Shown: positions 9,757 through 20,858 of the stretch, piece by piece
Position numbering within the stretch: the stretch's first letter is position 1
Layout of the letters: every line of letters begins with the position of its first letter
Assembly (NCBI RefSeq): GCF_024362695.1
Contig: NC_065405.1
Coordinates: forward strand, 17,575,900 to 17,639,899
Length of the DNA stretch: 64,000 nt
Origin: Pectinophora gossypiella
Taxonomy: Eukaryota > Arthropoda > Insecta > Lepidoptera > Gelechiidae
Direction of reading: 5' to 3'
Program-made: the position numbers and the translations under genes
Notes under the pieces: model-generated
Seen by the model: the letters and a program-made list of their open reading frames with translations, nothing else
Told to the model about the DNA's origin: nothing
Databases searched by the model: none

Positions 9757-10343
9757 ATTATTTATCATAATCAGGCATTATTAGTGCCTTAATCCAGTGT
9801 CAAACCATAGGGTAGTCAACCCCATTAGTAATACCATTCAGGAGCACGCTGCCGCAAAACGTTAATAATCATTTCTTTATTTCTTTCTTAAAATGCCTAA
9901 GTAACAAAAAACGGGTAAACATGACAAGTACCAGGATATTTTATCAAGAATTTCCCAATTATATTCCCAAACCCCAAAATTGATTAGAAAGCTTTACTTT
10001 GTTTATTATTTGCCGCGTGCCTCGAGGCTCGACGATATGTTCCGCCATTATTAGGACGCCACAACATATATAATATTAAATACACATCTAAATTAATTAA
10101 CAGGGAATGCTTTAACTGTCTTTAATACAAGCACTCATTGGTTTGTGGCGATGTTTTAATTACACGTGACAGACATACAGACTTGAACAAATTTATAAAT
10201 GTACATAAACTTACTATATAAATTCGCGGCCGTAATTCCTAATGGGATAGGCAGCGCAACAATTGATCAGGATGAAATCTTGCAGCGACTTTTGCTACGA
10301 AGTTGTAAGATGATAGCAGACGACATTCCATCGCCTTGATAAT
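9757..10343. other. Stretch with no recognised gene
   Basis: AT-rich. A degraded piece of a widespread repeat ('gccgtaattcctaatgggata') lies near 10228-10260. No ORF of note. Confidence 0.4.
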
Positions 10344-10673
10344 GGTCTTATTATATCGTGTGGGTTGTGAGGTGGATTACCAACCCCATCAAACCTGGTG
10401 TCAGGGTTATTATTGAGCCGCCATAGGCCCCGGACATGATTCATGTAACAACTACGTACTTACATCAGTAAGTAATAACCGAGACCAACGGCTTAACGTG
10501 TCTTCCGAAACGCAGATCATCTTACTTTTGGACAATTAGTGATCAGCCTGTAATGTCCTAAGCAAACTAGGCAACACAAAGTGATTTTTGTGATTTGTCC
10601 CCACCGGGATTCGAACCCGGAACCTCCGGATCATGAGTAGGTACAACTCTCAACCACTAGACCACGGAGGCCG
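10344..10673 (-). mobile_element. SINE-2, full-length reference copy
   Basis: Flanked by the 8-bp duplication ttgataat (10336-10343 and 10674-10681). The minus-strand order is a tRNA-like head (GGCCTCCGTGGTCTAGTGG and a B box of the GGGTTCGAATCC type), a segment ending 'caaaaatcactttgtg', the shared core, a palindromic 'acttactgatgtaagta', and a tail ending 'acaacccacacgata'. It has Pol III promoter boxes but no terminator or coding capacity, so it is not a tRNA gene. Confidence 0.87.
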
Positions 10674-10734
10674 TTGATAATAGTAGCATTGCAGTAAGAT
10701 TAATATAAAAATAGCATTCTCCGTTCTTGTCTAT

Positions 10735-10925
10735 CAAAGGCCAATTAATTATTTCACTTCCTTATAAGACACGTTTTTAATCTGTTCCGTGTAAGCTCTT
10801 CCTGGAATTCCCCTTCCTCTCTTTCCTTGTAGCTTCCCTTTATGACGTTTTTAATAAATTCGTCGTGTCTTATTAAGTGGCCAATCATCTCGCCTCTCCT
10901 ATTCTTAATAACTGTCAATATTTGC
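10735..10925 (-). pseudogene. LINE-C C-terminal coding fragment
   Basis: The minus-strand translation contains broken pieces of the same C-terminal tail seen intact at 29863-30135 (MIGHLIRHD, EGKIEGKRGRGRPR type motifs). Stops and frameshifts are present. Family placement is uncertain. Confidence 0.5.
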
Positions 10926-12094
10926 CTCTTTTCCCAATATTATTTGGTCCATTATGTTAGAAATAAAACATTAATCTCTCTATCGGTTTTAACGCCACCT
11001 TAGGGATATGATAAGATCCGTGATAGCCCAGTTCGGAGAAGGCGTGGTTTACATCGCAGAATTACAAGATGGAATTCCGGCTTGGGCTCCAATACACTTA
11101 AGGCCTTACAAATAAACCTGGTGTTGATTTTTTATACCGATCATAACCTAAGAATAAACAAAATCTACAAATAAACTCGGAATAACTTATACCTTGGTGT
11201 AACGTCTCATACTATCGATTTAAGTTCAGAATAACCTAAACCTGACTGACATTGACAGAAGTGTAAATGTGTAGTGAAATGTAGAAGTGTATGTTGTAAA
11301 TGTATATGTGTGTCGTAGATTTTACCTAAATAAACTTTTTTATTCTTTTCTTTTATTTTATTTTTTTAAGTGATATTTTGATTTGATAACGGAATTTTTA
11401 AATTATCTCTCCTTTTTATCGGACTATACCAGGTTTATCTATTCCTAGTATAATCTTGAAATAAGGATGGAATTATAACTTTTCATTTGTAAGGCCGTTT
11501 ATGTTTGGATCATAGATAGATCATATCAATTGATAAGTATCACGTGGTTTCCTGGATTCGTGCCCGGGCAATGGTAGTAGATACGGCCCCTATTACATGG
11601 GACTTAAACATAGCTGGCGAGGAGTGGGTACTATACACCTAGACACCTATAGCTACCCCTTCGGTGTGTTGCTAAGAGTGTTGCTAAAATATGCAGGGAA
11701 AATAAGCTCGTTATTTATGTTGTAATAAATTCTGCCCGTAATAAGCATAACCGGCTCGAATTATTTGCTAATTACAAATGTAGTTACTGTGTAAATTGAT
11801 CTGGAAATAACCTGTGGATACAATAATTGGGTTCATAATTAGAGGCCATTTCAAAACAATTTACCCCGCAATTGGAACTGGAGTGCCGCAGATAAAATAA
11901 GTTAAATAGTACACAATTGTGCGGAAATAAATTAGTTTGTTTTTGCCAGCCAAATGCGGTAGACTGAGGGCTTTCATTTGATAAGTTTTGATTATAATAA
12001 AAGAAAATAAAATAACATTTATTGTGAATCATTGGCAGTGTACATGGTGGAGCCGTGGTAGAATATATATAAAAAAAACAACAAAAAAGCAAAA
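10926..12094. other. AT-rich stretch without a supported gene
   Basis: It holds a SINE-like piece near 11010-11080, a T-rich run near 11335-11370 and a degraded family I piece near 11605-11690. The longest open frame (minus, 11784-12092) is low in complexity and unsupported. Confidence 0.4.
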
Positions 12095-12495
12095 GTATTG
12101 AACGGAAAATAATTTAAAAAACACTAAATTTGTCACGAATTTTCCAACAGGAAAATCCACTAGATATCAACTCAGAATCATGGTCCGAGTCATCCCTCTC
12201 AGTATTCGTTATAGTGTCACTAACACCCATACCTACTTGTATGACTATCTGTATGTACTCGTATGGAGTGTAAGTGACATCGTAATGAATACTGAGAGGG
12301 ATGATTCAGCTTATTATTCTGGGTTAATATCAAGTGGAATTTTCTATCGCAAAAGTATAGAATTAAAAATAAGTTAAAAAAAACTAAAAAAATGCATGAA
12401 TTTTGCGACGAAAAAATCCACTTGATATCAACTCAGAATCATGGTCTGAATCATCCCCCTCAGTATTCGTTACGATGTCACTAACACCCTGTATA
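12095..12495. repeat. Composite inverted-repeat element, copy 2
   Basis: Same A, A', A order as 8775-9212: A at about 12150-12230, its reverse complement at 12265-12345, A again at 12410-12490, with spacers of nearly the same length. It ends at 'cactaacaccctgtat'. Conserved arrangement at two sites argues that the three-module unit itself moved. Confidence 0.72.
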
Positions 12496-13985
12496 TATAT
12501 TTATTTATTAAAGACAACACAGATCCATTTATTTGTTAGTACAATTCACTTAACTTATGTTAGTACCTTATAACTAGAGGGGATTTGACACGCTTTATGA
12601 GGTCCAATATCAGAGGGCTGTCACACCTATTAGCAATTGTAGCCAGGAATCCATTGCTACTGACTCGCATTCTGTTCAGAAGGGATGCGGTTTTTTATGG
12701 TAGAGACTTTGAGGTCACAAGTTCGAACGATTTTCGAATTTATGTTTGAATAATAGTAACTTGTCTACTAATCGCGAACTATTGAGGACGTCCACCACCG
12801 CCACATGACTGTTACGACCAATATTTTTTTGTATTTTATTATTATTTTTCTGTTCCTTTTACGTTTCTTTTGTGATTGTGATTTTGTGTAAGTTTTTTTT
12901 TACCCTACTGTGTTTGTATTGTTACTGCGGCGTCCTCTAATAATGAATACTTTCTTTCTTTCTATGTCGATGTATGGAGCCAACAGATTAGCAACGGTAA
13001 AAAAGAACGCCGCGGAACCCTGTGTGCGCGAGTCGGACTCCCACTTGACCATTTTTTTATAATTTAATATGTAAATAAAAAGTAAAAATAAAGCTTTCAA
13101 CTAACTATTTACGTCCCTCCGCAAAACCGATTCAATTAATAGGGGTCGAAACTTCAAATAATTATAATATTAAACACCCATTCGCGTCCCAAAGGGAAAC
13201 CAGTGAAACGTTTTCACGTGGCAAAATAGAACAACTTAATATATTCATAGAAATCTCTATGTAATATTCATTAGTTCAAACTACTCTGTCTTTTATTAAG
13301 GTTATTATTTTAAGACCTTCTCGGATATTTAGTTACACGTGTCCACATATTAAAGGTCTTATACATAGACATAGCCCTTCTAAGGTCCGCTTACGTAACC
13401 TGAAGATGATAACCCGTCTGACCTTCCAACTCGCTGAACGGAAAACCAGTCACATACTTTTTGGGAATGCTAGCAAAGTTATTGAGTGCTTCTAGTAAAG
13501 TTATATTATTATACTTCAATAGCTTCTAGTTTCAGCGTGGTTTCATCTTTTTTCCTCTTTCAGCAATCATCGCTATCCCACTCGGGTCAATTCATCATCA
13601 TCGTCAATTTAAGAGCCACGCTCTTGTCGGTACAGCATTTTCATGCTACTTTTTTAGGGATTTTATTTTCTGTTTATTCTTTTTTCGGGTCGATTAATTG
13701 TTGCAAATATAAATATATAATTTTATTGTTGAAGATTTATGGCTGCTTTAATTTAGAAGTAAATTTCTGTTTAAGTTTTATACATATTTATTTATATATA
13801 ATTATATACACCTAGATATATACGTTTTGTTGTTGTAATTATGAATGCTGTGTGTACCTGTATTTGAAGCACATATACAAAAACTAATTTAAGACTTGCA
13901 TTTTATAACTTTACAATATGTGTACTGTTGATATACCTATCTAAATAAATAAATATAAAATCCTCTTCGTATATAATCGTACTTC
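12496..13985. other. Stretch without a supported gene
   Basis: A degraded SINE-4 tail (minus) lies near 13378-13460 and a short LINE-C tail piece (minus) near 13600-13650. The open frame at 13486-13815 is Phe/Leu-rich low-complexity translation with no motif. Confidence 0.4.
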
Positions 13986-14140
13986 GGAACGCACGTTGAG
14001 CCGTTGGACCCGGTTACTATTTACTGATGTAACTACATGGTCGTTACATGAGCCATGTCAGTGGCCTTTGCGGCTCAATAATAACCCTGACACCAGAGTT
14101 GATCAGGTTGGTAATCCACCTCTTAACCCACACGATAGAA
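13986..14140 (+). mobile_element. SINE-2, 5'-truncated copy
   Basis: Begins in the shared core ('acttcggaacgcacgttgag') and runs to the tail 'aacccacacgatagaaga'. The head is absent. A LINE-A tail in the opposite orientation follows directly. Confidence 0.75.
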
Positions 14141-14490
14141 GAGAATCAGAATCAGAATCATTTATTCAACGTAATTATCATAGAAAACTTGTTGAAGGTC
14201 AATTGAACATTTTTGAATCTACGTCATTTCACAAAGTGTTATGGCTGAGGGAATTGTTATGGAGAAAAAATCACAAGAAACTGCTTCTTTGTTTTAAGTC
14301 AAGGTAGGTATACATTACAAGTTATTTAATAACTAGATGAACACATTTAATACCAGGCATATTTATCATTTAGGTACTTAATCATTAATCTTATAATAAG
14401 CTTACAGAAAGCAGTTTTTTACAGAAAGTAAGCTTGACATGAGCTTTTAATTTAATTTCTGACAAATTATAAATACTGTCTGGTGTATAA
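14141..14490 (-). mobile_element. LINE-A 3' end, truncated copy
   Basis: On the minus strand it carries the LINE-A C-terminal codons and 3' UTR, ending in three TGATTC units at 14141-14160. The matched parts follow the order seen at 5900-6160. Confidence 0.7.
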
Positions 14491-14525
14491 TACCCTCAAA
14501 ACACGCCATGATCTGACACGAGGTT

Positions 14526-15479
14526 TAGGGGAAGGCTGGGCAAAGTGAATACCCCGGGCAAAGCGAATACTCCCCACTACTCCTAAAATATTAGATGTTA
14601 ATTCAACACACCACTACTGTTACGTCGGGCCATCTTGGTTTAATACGCGGCAAACATCGAAGCGAGGGGCCGCGTCGTGTCCCGTCCGCGGAGTGGAGAT
14701 TTGTGTTTTCGTAAATAAAAGATTGATTTTATGCGGTAAGTACATTGATTAATTCTCCTATATTTCTAGTTCTTGATTCTTAGGAATGTCTTAATTCAGT
14801 AGCATACCAAAATAGGTTTTTATGGTATATTTAACAGAAAGTCAGAATTATTAGTTTTTGCATGAAATGTGTTAACCTCAAAATTTACCTAGTGGGGCAA
14901 AGTGAGTAGGGCAAAGTGGATACCATATCCACTGATGACTTATTATCTAAAAAGGTCTTTTACTTGTTTCAGATGATGAATAAATATAAAAAAGAAACTG
15001 TTTTCACCGAAGATTAGGAAAATATATATAAAAGAAGATGGTAAACTAATTAAAAATTGGATTCGATGTGACATTTGTCAACAATGGTGTCACGAAGATT
15101 GTTCTGCTTTTGATGGCACTTAAGGGTATACCTGTGACAATTGCCAATCTTAATTTTATTATTTTATGGTCAATAAAAGTTATTGTTTCAGTTTATCAAA
15201 GTTATTTCTATATTTTCAGAGACTGATTATGGGTATTCACTTTGCCCAAGTGCTGTATCCGCTTTACCCGGGGTACCGGGCAAAGCGAATACAATCGTAC
15301 TTTTTTTTATTTTAACTGCAGTTGATTATTGTTTAAATATTCTTGGTTACTGATGTTGGTATTTGTAAGAGCAATAAATAAAGACTAATTTGTGATAATT
15401 ATTTTGTTTTTGTATTGTAAACCTTTTCTGCTATAACCTTAAATACCTAAAGGTATCCACTATGCCCGGCCTTCCCCTA
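14526..15479 (+). mobile_element. Internally deleted pogo/Tigger-like DNA transposon
   Basis: Imperfect terminal inverted repeats begin TAGGGGAAGGCTGGGCAAAG (left) and TAGGGGAAGGCCGGGCATAG (right, reverse complement), with TA at both ends. The motif GGGCAAAGYGAATAC recurs inside (near 14537, 14556, 14894, 15276, and inverted near 15233), as expected for transposase-binding sites. The only protein remnant is a PHD-finger segment at 15028-15153. The DDE catalytic core is missing, so the copy is non-autonomous. Confidence 0.77.
15028..15153 (+). pseudogene. PHD-finger remnant of a pogo-like transposase
   Basis: The frame encodes WIRCDICQQWCHEDCSAFDG, a stop, then GYTCDNCQS and a second stop. 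Cys and His spacing (CxxC, WCHxxC, final CxxC) matches the C4HC3 zinc-finger pattern found at the C-terminus of many insect pogo-type transposases. One in-frame stop interrupts the finger. Confidence 0.7.
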
Positions 15480-15549
15480 CAACCTCAGAGGGGTTTTGTC
15501 TTAACATTTGTACCGGGTGAGAGCATTTTGCGTTCTCCATTTGTCCGGC

Positions 15550-16393
15550 CAAGTAGTTAATACAATATGAAGCAAACGTACACGACAAAAACAAAGTAGT
15601 TACAGTACCCAAAACAAAGCCAACTCTATTCCAAGTCCAATACAATTTAATGCGACATCTACTCTACTCTAAAAGCTTAGGGGTTATGATCGTGGGAATG
15701 GCTGGGGAAAAACGTCCCATCACCAATAACAAGGTAAAGCACGGACAACGAAGCGCAAACCCGTGTTCAGCCAGTAATAGTTCTCATTACCCAACTTGAA
15801 ACAGGCCTGTAGGATTGCTTTCACGATACCCGCAGCGATTTTTCTAACCTAAGAAAACCTCACCCCCATTCTAAAACCAACCTTACTTCTTGAGAAATTA
15901 CCCACAATTTATCCCGAGCGCGTTACGTAGTTTCGACGTAAGGTTTTCAGACAATGTATACGTGTTGTTTTCTGTTATTTTTATAAGCGGCTAGTTGACG
16001 AGTATAAAAATGTGATTGTGCGTGTCGTCGATGTGTTTGGGCAAATGGACGCTCTAAGAAGTCCAAATGTGCCGAAATGCGCCCAAATGTGTCCAAGTGA
16101 GCCCAAATGGACAGTGCGAATTCGATGATAGCGACTGGTGTGCTTTAGAAAATCTTGCCCATTAAATACATATATAAACTCACGCCTATTATTATTATTA
16201 TTTAGCACTTACAACATGACACCCCGTCGGGGCACTGCAAATTTTCTTTCTTTGATATATCAAAAAAAATAGAAATAAAAAATAGAAGTAACTCAATCAT
16301 ACAATATAAAATAATATGAAATACAACAACAGCATCAGACATGATAACAAAGAGCATTTTAACTTAATTAAATGAATTTGTGGATCAAAATAA
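15550..16393. other. Stretch without a supported gene
   Basis: A short imperfect tandem of 'gtccaaatgtgc' and 'gcccaaatg' type units lies near 16058-16110. A family F piece occurs at 15482-15550. Nothing else is recognised. Confidence 0.4.
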
Positions 16394-16562
16394 TTATTTC
16401 GATTCTAAAAACTCCTGCAGATTATAATATTTTTTATTAATTAGGTAAGTTTTCAATTTTTGCACGAAGTCATTATATTTACTAATATCCGATATTTCTT
16501 TTGGAAGCTTATTATATATTTTTATCGCCATAATATGTGCATTCTTACTGTATAACTTCATA
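16394..16562 (-). pseudogene. Jockey-type LINE C-terminal fragment
   Basis: The minus-strand frame reads MAIKIYNKLPKEISDISKYN and continues to KKYYNLQEFLESK before a stop, the usual end of Jockey-type ORF2 proteins, as also seen in LINE-A. No upstream RT is present. Confidence 0.65.
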
Positions 16563-16563
16563 T

Positions 16564-16797
16564 TTACTCTCCTATTTCACACTGGGGTAAGCAGAGACTA
16601 TGGAATACCATTTGCTTCCATCCTGACACTTTCATTGCTTCCTCCACATTCATCAACCATTTCATACACGCACGCCGGTTCAGAGTAGATCGTACTGAAC
16701 CTTTTCTAAGGACATCTCCAATTTGGTCAATGTACATCCTTCTATGCCTTCCTCTTGCAGCCCTACCACCAACCCGTTTGTAATCCTTTTTTCTCAT
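16564..16797 (-). pseudogene. LINE C-terminal tail of a different family
   Basis: The minus-strand frame has GGRAARGRHRRMYIDQIGDV and ACMKWLMNVEEAMKVSGWKQ, the Arg-rich 'RxRRRWxDQI' and 'RRACMxxLMNV' tail typical of a group of insect LINEs. It lies head-to-tail with the fragment at 16394. A related piece may flank 55118-55584. Confidence 0.6.
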
Positions 16798-16828
16798 TAA
16801 ATAGGTAGGCTATAACATAACATAGCAT

Positions 16829-17745
16829 AGTCACGCTTGCATCGTCATCTCCCTAGCATTATCCCGTTTCTCACAGGGTCCGCTTACCTACCCTGAAGAT
16901 TGGACAAGTCCGGTTTTACACAGAAGCGACTGCCTGTCTGACCTTCCAATCCGCGAAGGCTTAGGGGACATCACGAGATGTCCCCTAAGCCTTTTGGTGA
17001 AACCAAAACCAAATTTAGTGGTCCTTCTAAAATCTTTACAGAAAGATTTTAGTTATTACTTCGGCAAATTACAGAATGACGGATATATAACCAAAAAAGA
17101 TCACAAAAACGTCTCAAAAGGATTCTCCAAGAACTGATTGATAATAAAACAAGTGTAGGTCATTGCATTGAGAAATTAACACATTAAGATTAGTTGTAAT
17201 ACCTGTATGAAGAGATTAAATACGTTCGAATTTATTGAATTAATTATCTTATTTAGTTTCCACAAAAATATTATATATTAACAAATGTACCTACCTACAC
17301 TTGTCTTATTTCTCATTGTTCGAGGCAGCATCACGTAGGGCCCAAGAAACCCCTAGAAAATAATCAATGGTGTAATCGTCCCAACAACTGAATCATAGTG
17401 GGCCCAGTTACCCACTATCAAATTAGAAAAGGGCAAATTCGTCCCTGGGCCCAGTTTAAGACTGGGACGAGATGTCCCCTAAGCCGGTAAAACCAGCTCA
17501 AGACAGGTTAGGTTACATTGGATCTCTTTGGTTGCATCGCATCACCTCCGAAAATTGCATTTCTCGGGAATGTGGGTCTCTCACGATGTTATCCTTCACC
17601 GCTGAGCACGTGATAATCATTTATGATCCAACATGAATTGGAAAACTTTGACAATGTTTGTTTTAGGCCTGTGCTGGATTCGAACTTACGACCTCAAAGT
17701 GAGAGGCAAGCGTTCTACTAACTGGGCTACCACGGCTCTCACTTC
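16829..17745 (-). mobile_element. SINE-4, split by a DNA element
   Basis: The tail part is at 16829-16957 and the middle and tRNA-like head at 17486-17745 (minus strand: a GGTAGCCCAGTTAGTAGAACG A-box region and a B box GTTCGAATCC). Unlike SINE-2, -3 and -5S it lacks the shared central core. The 16958-17485 element interrupts it. Confidence 0.72.
16958..17485. mobile_element. Small DNA element inserted in SINE-4
   Basis: Ends are inverted repeats GGCTTAGGGGACATC (left) and, read inward from the right, the same 15 bases. The left end is itself a hairpin: 16958-16971 pairs with 16978-16991 around a 6-base loop, as if part of the right terminus were duplicated there, giving a 19-base direct repeat at 16973-16991 and 17467-17485. 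A second hairpin lies near 17026-17052. A frame near 17005-17140 looks coding-like (LLKSLQKDFSYYFGKLQNDG) but matches nothing I know. No clear target duplication. Confidence 0.65.
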
Positions 17746-18239
17746 TTTTCATAATCTACACCATTAAACATGAAAATAAAAGCTTTGTGAGATATCAAAC
17801 CTGTAACCATCGGAACAGGAGATGTTTAAGGCCAATGATGATGATGATACTGTTCGTATGTATGTTAATTTACTCACTCCTTTTATGGTATCCAGTTTAT
17901 CTAACGACCATCTAACATGAAAACTTACGGCATAAACTCTAAAGCCACAACATGGGTAAATCCGACTGTTTAAGCCCAAGAATGGAATTTCTTCAATGAA
18001 ACTCGATAATGTCTTCGATTTGGTATAATTTTGGATTATATAAATTACGACGTACAGATAGTGTGTGCGAGACAAAGCCGAACGAAAAAGTGAAAAAAGA
18101 ATGATCTACCTTACAATTCAAATATAAAAATATTACTTAAACTAATATTAATCAACACGTTCTTGTGAGACTTTGCTATGAAATTTATGCTAGGCGCAAA
18201 CACCGACTAAATTTTCATCTTAAGTGCAGGTTTCACTAA

Positions 18240-18660
18240 TACAGTTGGCTCGACCATTATAGACGGCGATACGGCTCACCACCTATCACGTTGATCTAAC
18301 AGAAATCTCGGTGAGGTGTGGGTACTTAGTTCATCTTGCGATGGATGTACCTCTGACTACCCCTCATCTCATCTTATCGTGAGGGTTGTTAGATGGAATA
18401 CCAGCCTCACCAACCCTGGTGTCAGGGTTATGTTTGAACCGCCAAAGACCCCTGACATGGCTCATGTAACGATTTCTCACTTACATTAGTAAATAGTAAT
18501 CGGGACCAACGGCTTAACGTGCCTTCCGAAGCACAAATCATGTTACTTTCGGACAATCAAGTGGTCAACCTGTAATGTCCTAATCAAACAAGGGATCACA
18601 AAGTGTTATTTTTTTCTGACTACCCCAATTGGGATACATACGGGCTTATGTTATGTTACA
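18240..18660 (+). repeat. Family I copy split by SINE-2
   Basis: Left part 18240-18363 and right part from about 18615 ('ctgactaccccaattgggat'). The interruption is the SINE-2 at 18364-18614. Confidence 0.6.
18364..18614 (-). mobile_element. SINE-2 inserted in family I
   Basis: Flanked by a perfect 12-bp duplication tctgactacccc (18352-18363 and 18615-18626). The head is truncated at a T-rich run. Tail and shared core are present on the minus strand. Confidence 0.83.
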
Positions 18661-18765
18661 CAAATAGTTACAAGTAGAAAATAACTGAAATAAACGTTAT
18701 GGAGTTTGAACGTTTTAACACGTCCCGCAGAAGTTCTCAACTTAAATAAAATTTAACGATCTCGC

Positions 18766-19045
18766 CTGGGGATGCTGTAACACACGGATGGGAAGGATAT
18801 CTATCGAGCCTATATATTGAAAATATAAATTCTTCCTAACGGCCTCCGTGGTCCAGTGGTTGAGCGTTGGGCTCAAGATCCGGAGGCCCCGGGACATATC
18901 ACAAAAATCTGGGGATGTTGTGACACACGCATGGAAAGGACATTGATGGAGCCTATAGATTGAAAATATAAATTCTTGTGCTTCCTAACGGCCTCCGTGG
19001 TCCAGTGGTTGAGCTTTGGGCTTTGGGACATATCACAAAAATCAC
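18766..19045 (+). repeat. Tandem duplication of about 143 bp covering a SINE-2 head and its flank
   Basis: 18766-18908 and 18909-19045 match in order: a 'ctggggatg' segment, 'attgaaaatataaattctt', then the SINE-2 head 'cggcctccgtggtccagtgg' and 'gggacatatcacaaaaat'. The second copy runs on into the complete rest of SINE-2 and has lost part of the B-box region. Confidence 0.8.
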
Positions 19046-19275
19046 TTTGTGATCCCTATAGGGCATTACAGACTGATCCCCTGATTGGCCAAAAAGTAAG
19101 ATGATTCGTGCTTCGGAAGGCACGTTAAGCCGTTGGTCCCGGTTACTACTTACTGATGTAAGTAAGTAGTCGTTACATGAGCCATGTCAGGGGCCTTTGG
19201 CGGCTCAATAATAACCCTGGCACCAGGGTTGATAAGGTTGATAATTCACCTCACAACCCACACAATAGAAGAAGA
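18985..19275 (+). mobile_element. SINE-2, plus strand, with damaged head
   Basis: Head at 18988, then a deletion removing most of the B box, then the core 'cttcggaaggcacgttaagc' and the tail 'acaacccacacaatagaag'. The 5' LTR of the BEL/Pao element begins 12 bases beyond it. Confidence 0.8.
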
Positions 19276-19286
19276 AAAATAGCCTA

Positions 19287-19543
19287 TGTTAAGAATTAAC
19301 TACGTAGATATACTTACCTATACTTACCTGCATCAGCTGATGTCGGGCACCCCGCGCGCCCCTCCTGCGTCGCTGCGCCGAAGTCATTCTACCAGTCATT
19401 CATTCGCTCTCTTTTTCATACTCACTCGCTCGAACACGCCCAAGCCGTACACGCACAATTTTATCATGTAAATTACCAGTATTGAAGAATAATTATTACA
19501 ACAGCATTATCAAGAAAACGTCTTTTATTGAAGTTCCTGAACA
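19287..19543 (+). repeat. 5' LTR of the BEL/Pao element
   Basis: TG...CA ends, GC-rich first third, AT-rich last third. Compared with 25992-26248 there are three substitutions in 257 bases. A small ORF it contains is repeated in the other LTR and is not a gene. Confidence 0.95.
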
Positions 19544-20858
19544 TAGTGGCCTTACGACCCGGAAGATTTACCTATGGATTGATTGGAAAAACATTCGAAC
19601 ATTCGAGCTCTCACTGGATGTCGACACGAAACAACGAGAATTTGCAAGAAAATATCTGTTCGTAAGCAAGAATTGATAGCAGTGGAGTGTACACGACAAA
19701 CAAATGTGAATCCAAGTCATGGTACATGCGTGGAATACAAGGCAAGTGGTCTGAGTTAGTCAACAAATCAAAGTGAGTCCTGGTTTTATCATTAATATCG
19801 TAATTGTAGATCCCCCGCGTGATTTCAATTAGTACAAGTAGTTTACACACCTAAATCTGTCTAGTTCTGTGCATATTGAGTTCCTAATTGCGTTATCTAA
19901 CGATATCAAACGCCAATACCTACTTCTTTTAAGAATTTGACGCAATCAAGTAAGTCCAGTATAAGCTGACCCGTCATTGCTACGCGCCAATATATTACTG
20001 CGTGTCTAGTTACACTGGACGTTCGATCGCGATCTATTTTGTTCGAATTTTGTTAAAATATTGCAATTAAATCGTTGATAGAGTAGTTTTTTCGATAGAT
20101 TTACGTAGTAATACAGTTCATATTAGATTTTTTACAGTTATTTCATATAATAAATGAGTAATTTGTGACTAATTAAGTGATGTAAACTAAATACCTACAT
20201 GTATAACAATTTTATAATTTGTTCATTATTCTGTGGCATTATCTAGAATATTTTGTTGTTCATACAACATATAAGCTATTAGCAATATAATAATAATAAA
20301 ATTAAAGCTCTTATTTCATAAAACAATTTTGGTAACCTTAGTTCTAAATATTTCAACAATAAATTAAAGCTATAAGCAATAATAACAAGTAAATGACAAT
20401 AAACATAACAATAATAGTGTATAACAATAAGTTCATCTTAATAAAACATTTACATATACATAAATAATACAAATAATACTTTTAAAAAAGCAAGATAATT
20501 TCATTCAAAAAGAAAATTGGTATAATACCTACTTACATATTAATAATTTAATTAAGTGGTTTAATTAGCCTAGTTTTATTCATATTCTTCAACCTAAATA
20601 ACAGTTAAAATAGTTAATAATAGTTATAAAAAATAAAATATTATAGTCAGAGTTTAGTATCTAAGCGCATGGTAGTGTGCAAAACAAGTTCTTTAAACAT
20701 TACTGGGAACTAATAGGCATTGGATGGTTTAGTATTGTGTGATTAAGAATTGTTCTAATTAAATAAATTAAGAAGCACATTTCTAAGTATTAAATATAAG
20801 TAAATTAAGTAAATAAACTAAAATAAGTGAATTATCAGAATTAATTAAGAGGAGAGGA
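19544..20858 (+). other. Untranslated leader of the BEL/Pao element
   Basis: 1.3 kb of AT-rich sequence with no convincing ORF. The primer-binding site should lie directly after the LTR (tggccttacgacccgg near 19547), but I could not assign the tRNA. Confidence 0.7.

Noticed and set aside
10580..10673. Possible tRNA gene with a perfect B box
   Set aside because: It continues directly into a SINE-2 body with a target duplication and no Pol III terminator; the same head recurs in many places.
15460..15645. Minus-strand ORF beginning MYWTWNRVGF
   Set aside because: Spans the transposon right end and a family F fragment; no coding support.
19286..19471. ORF in the 5' LTR, repeated at 25991-26176
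   Set aside because: Present because the LTRs are identical there; not a conserved retroelement protein.
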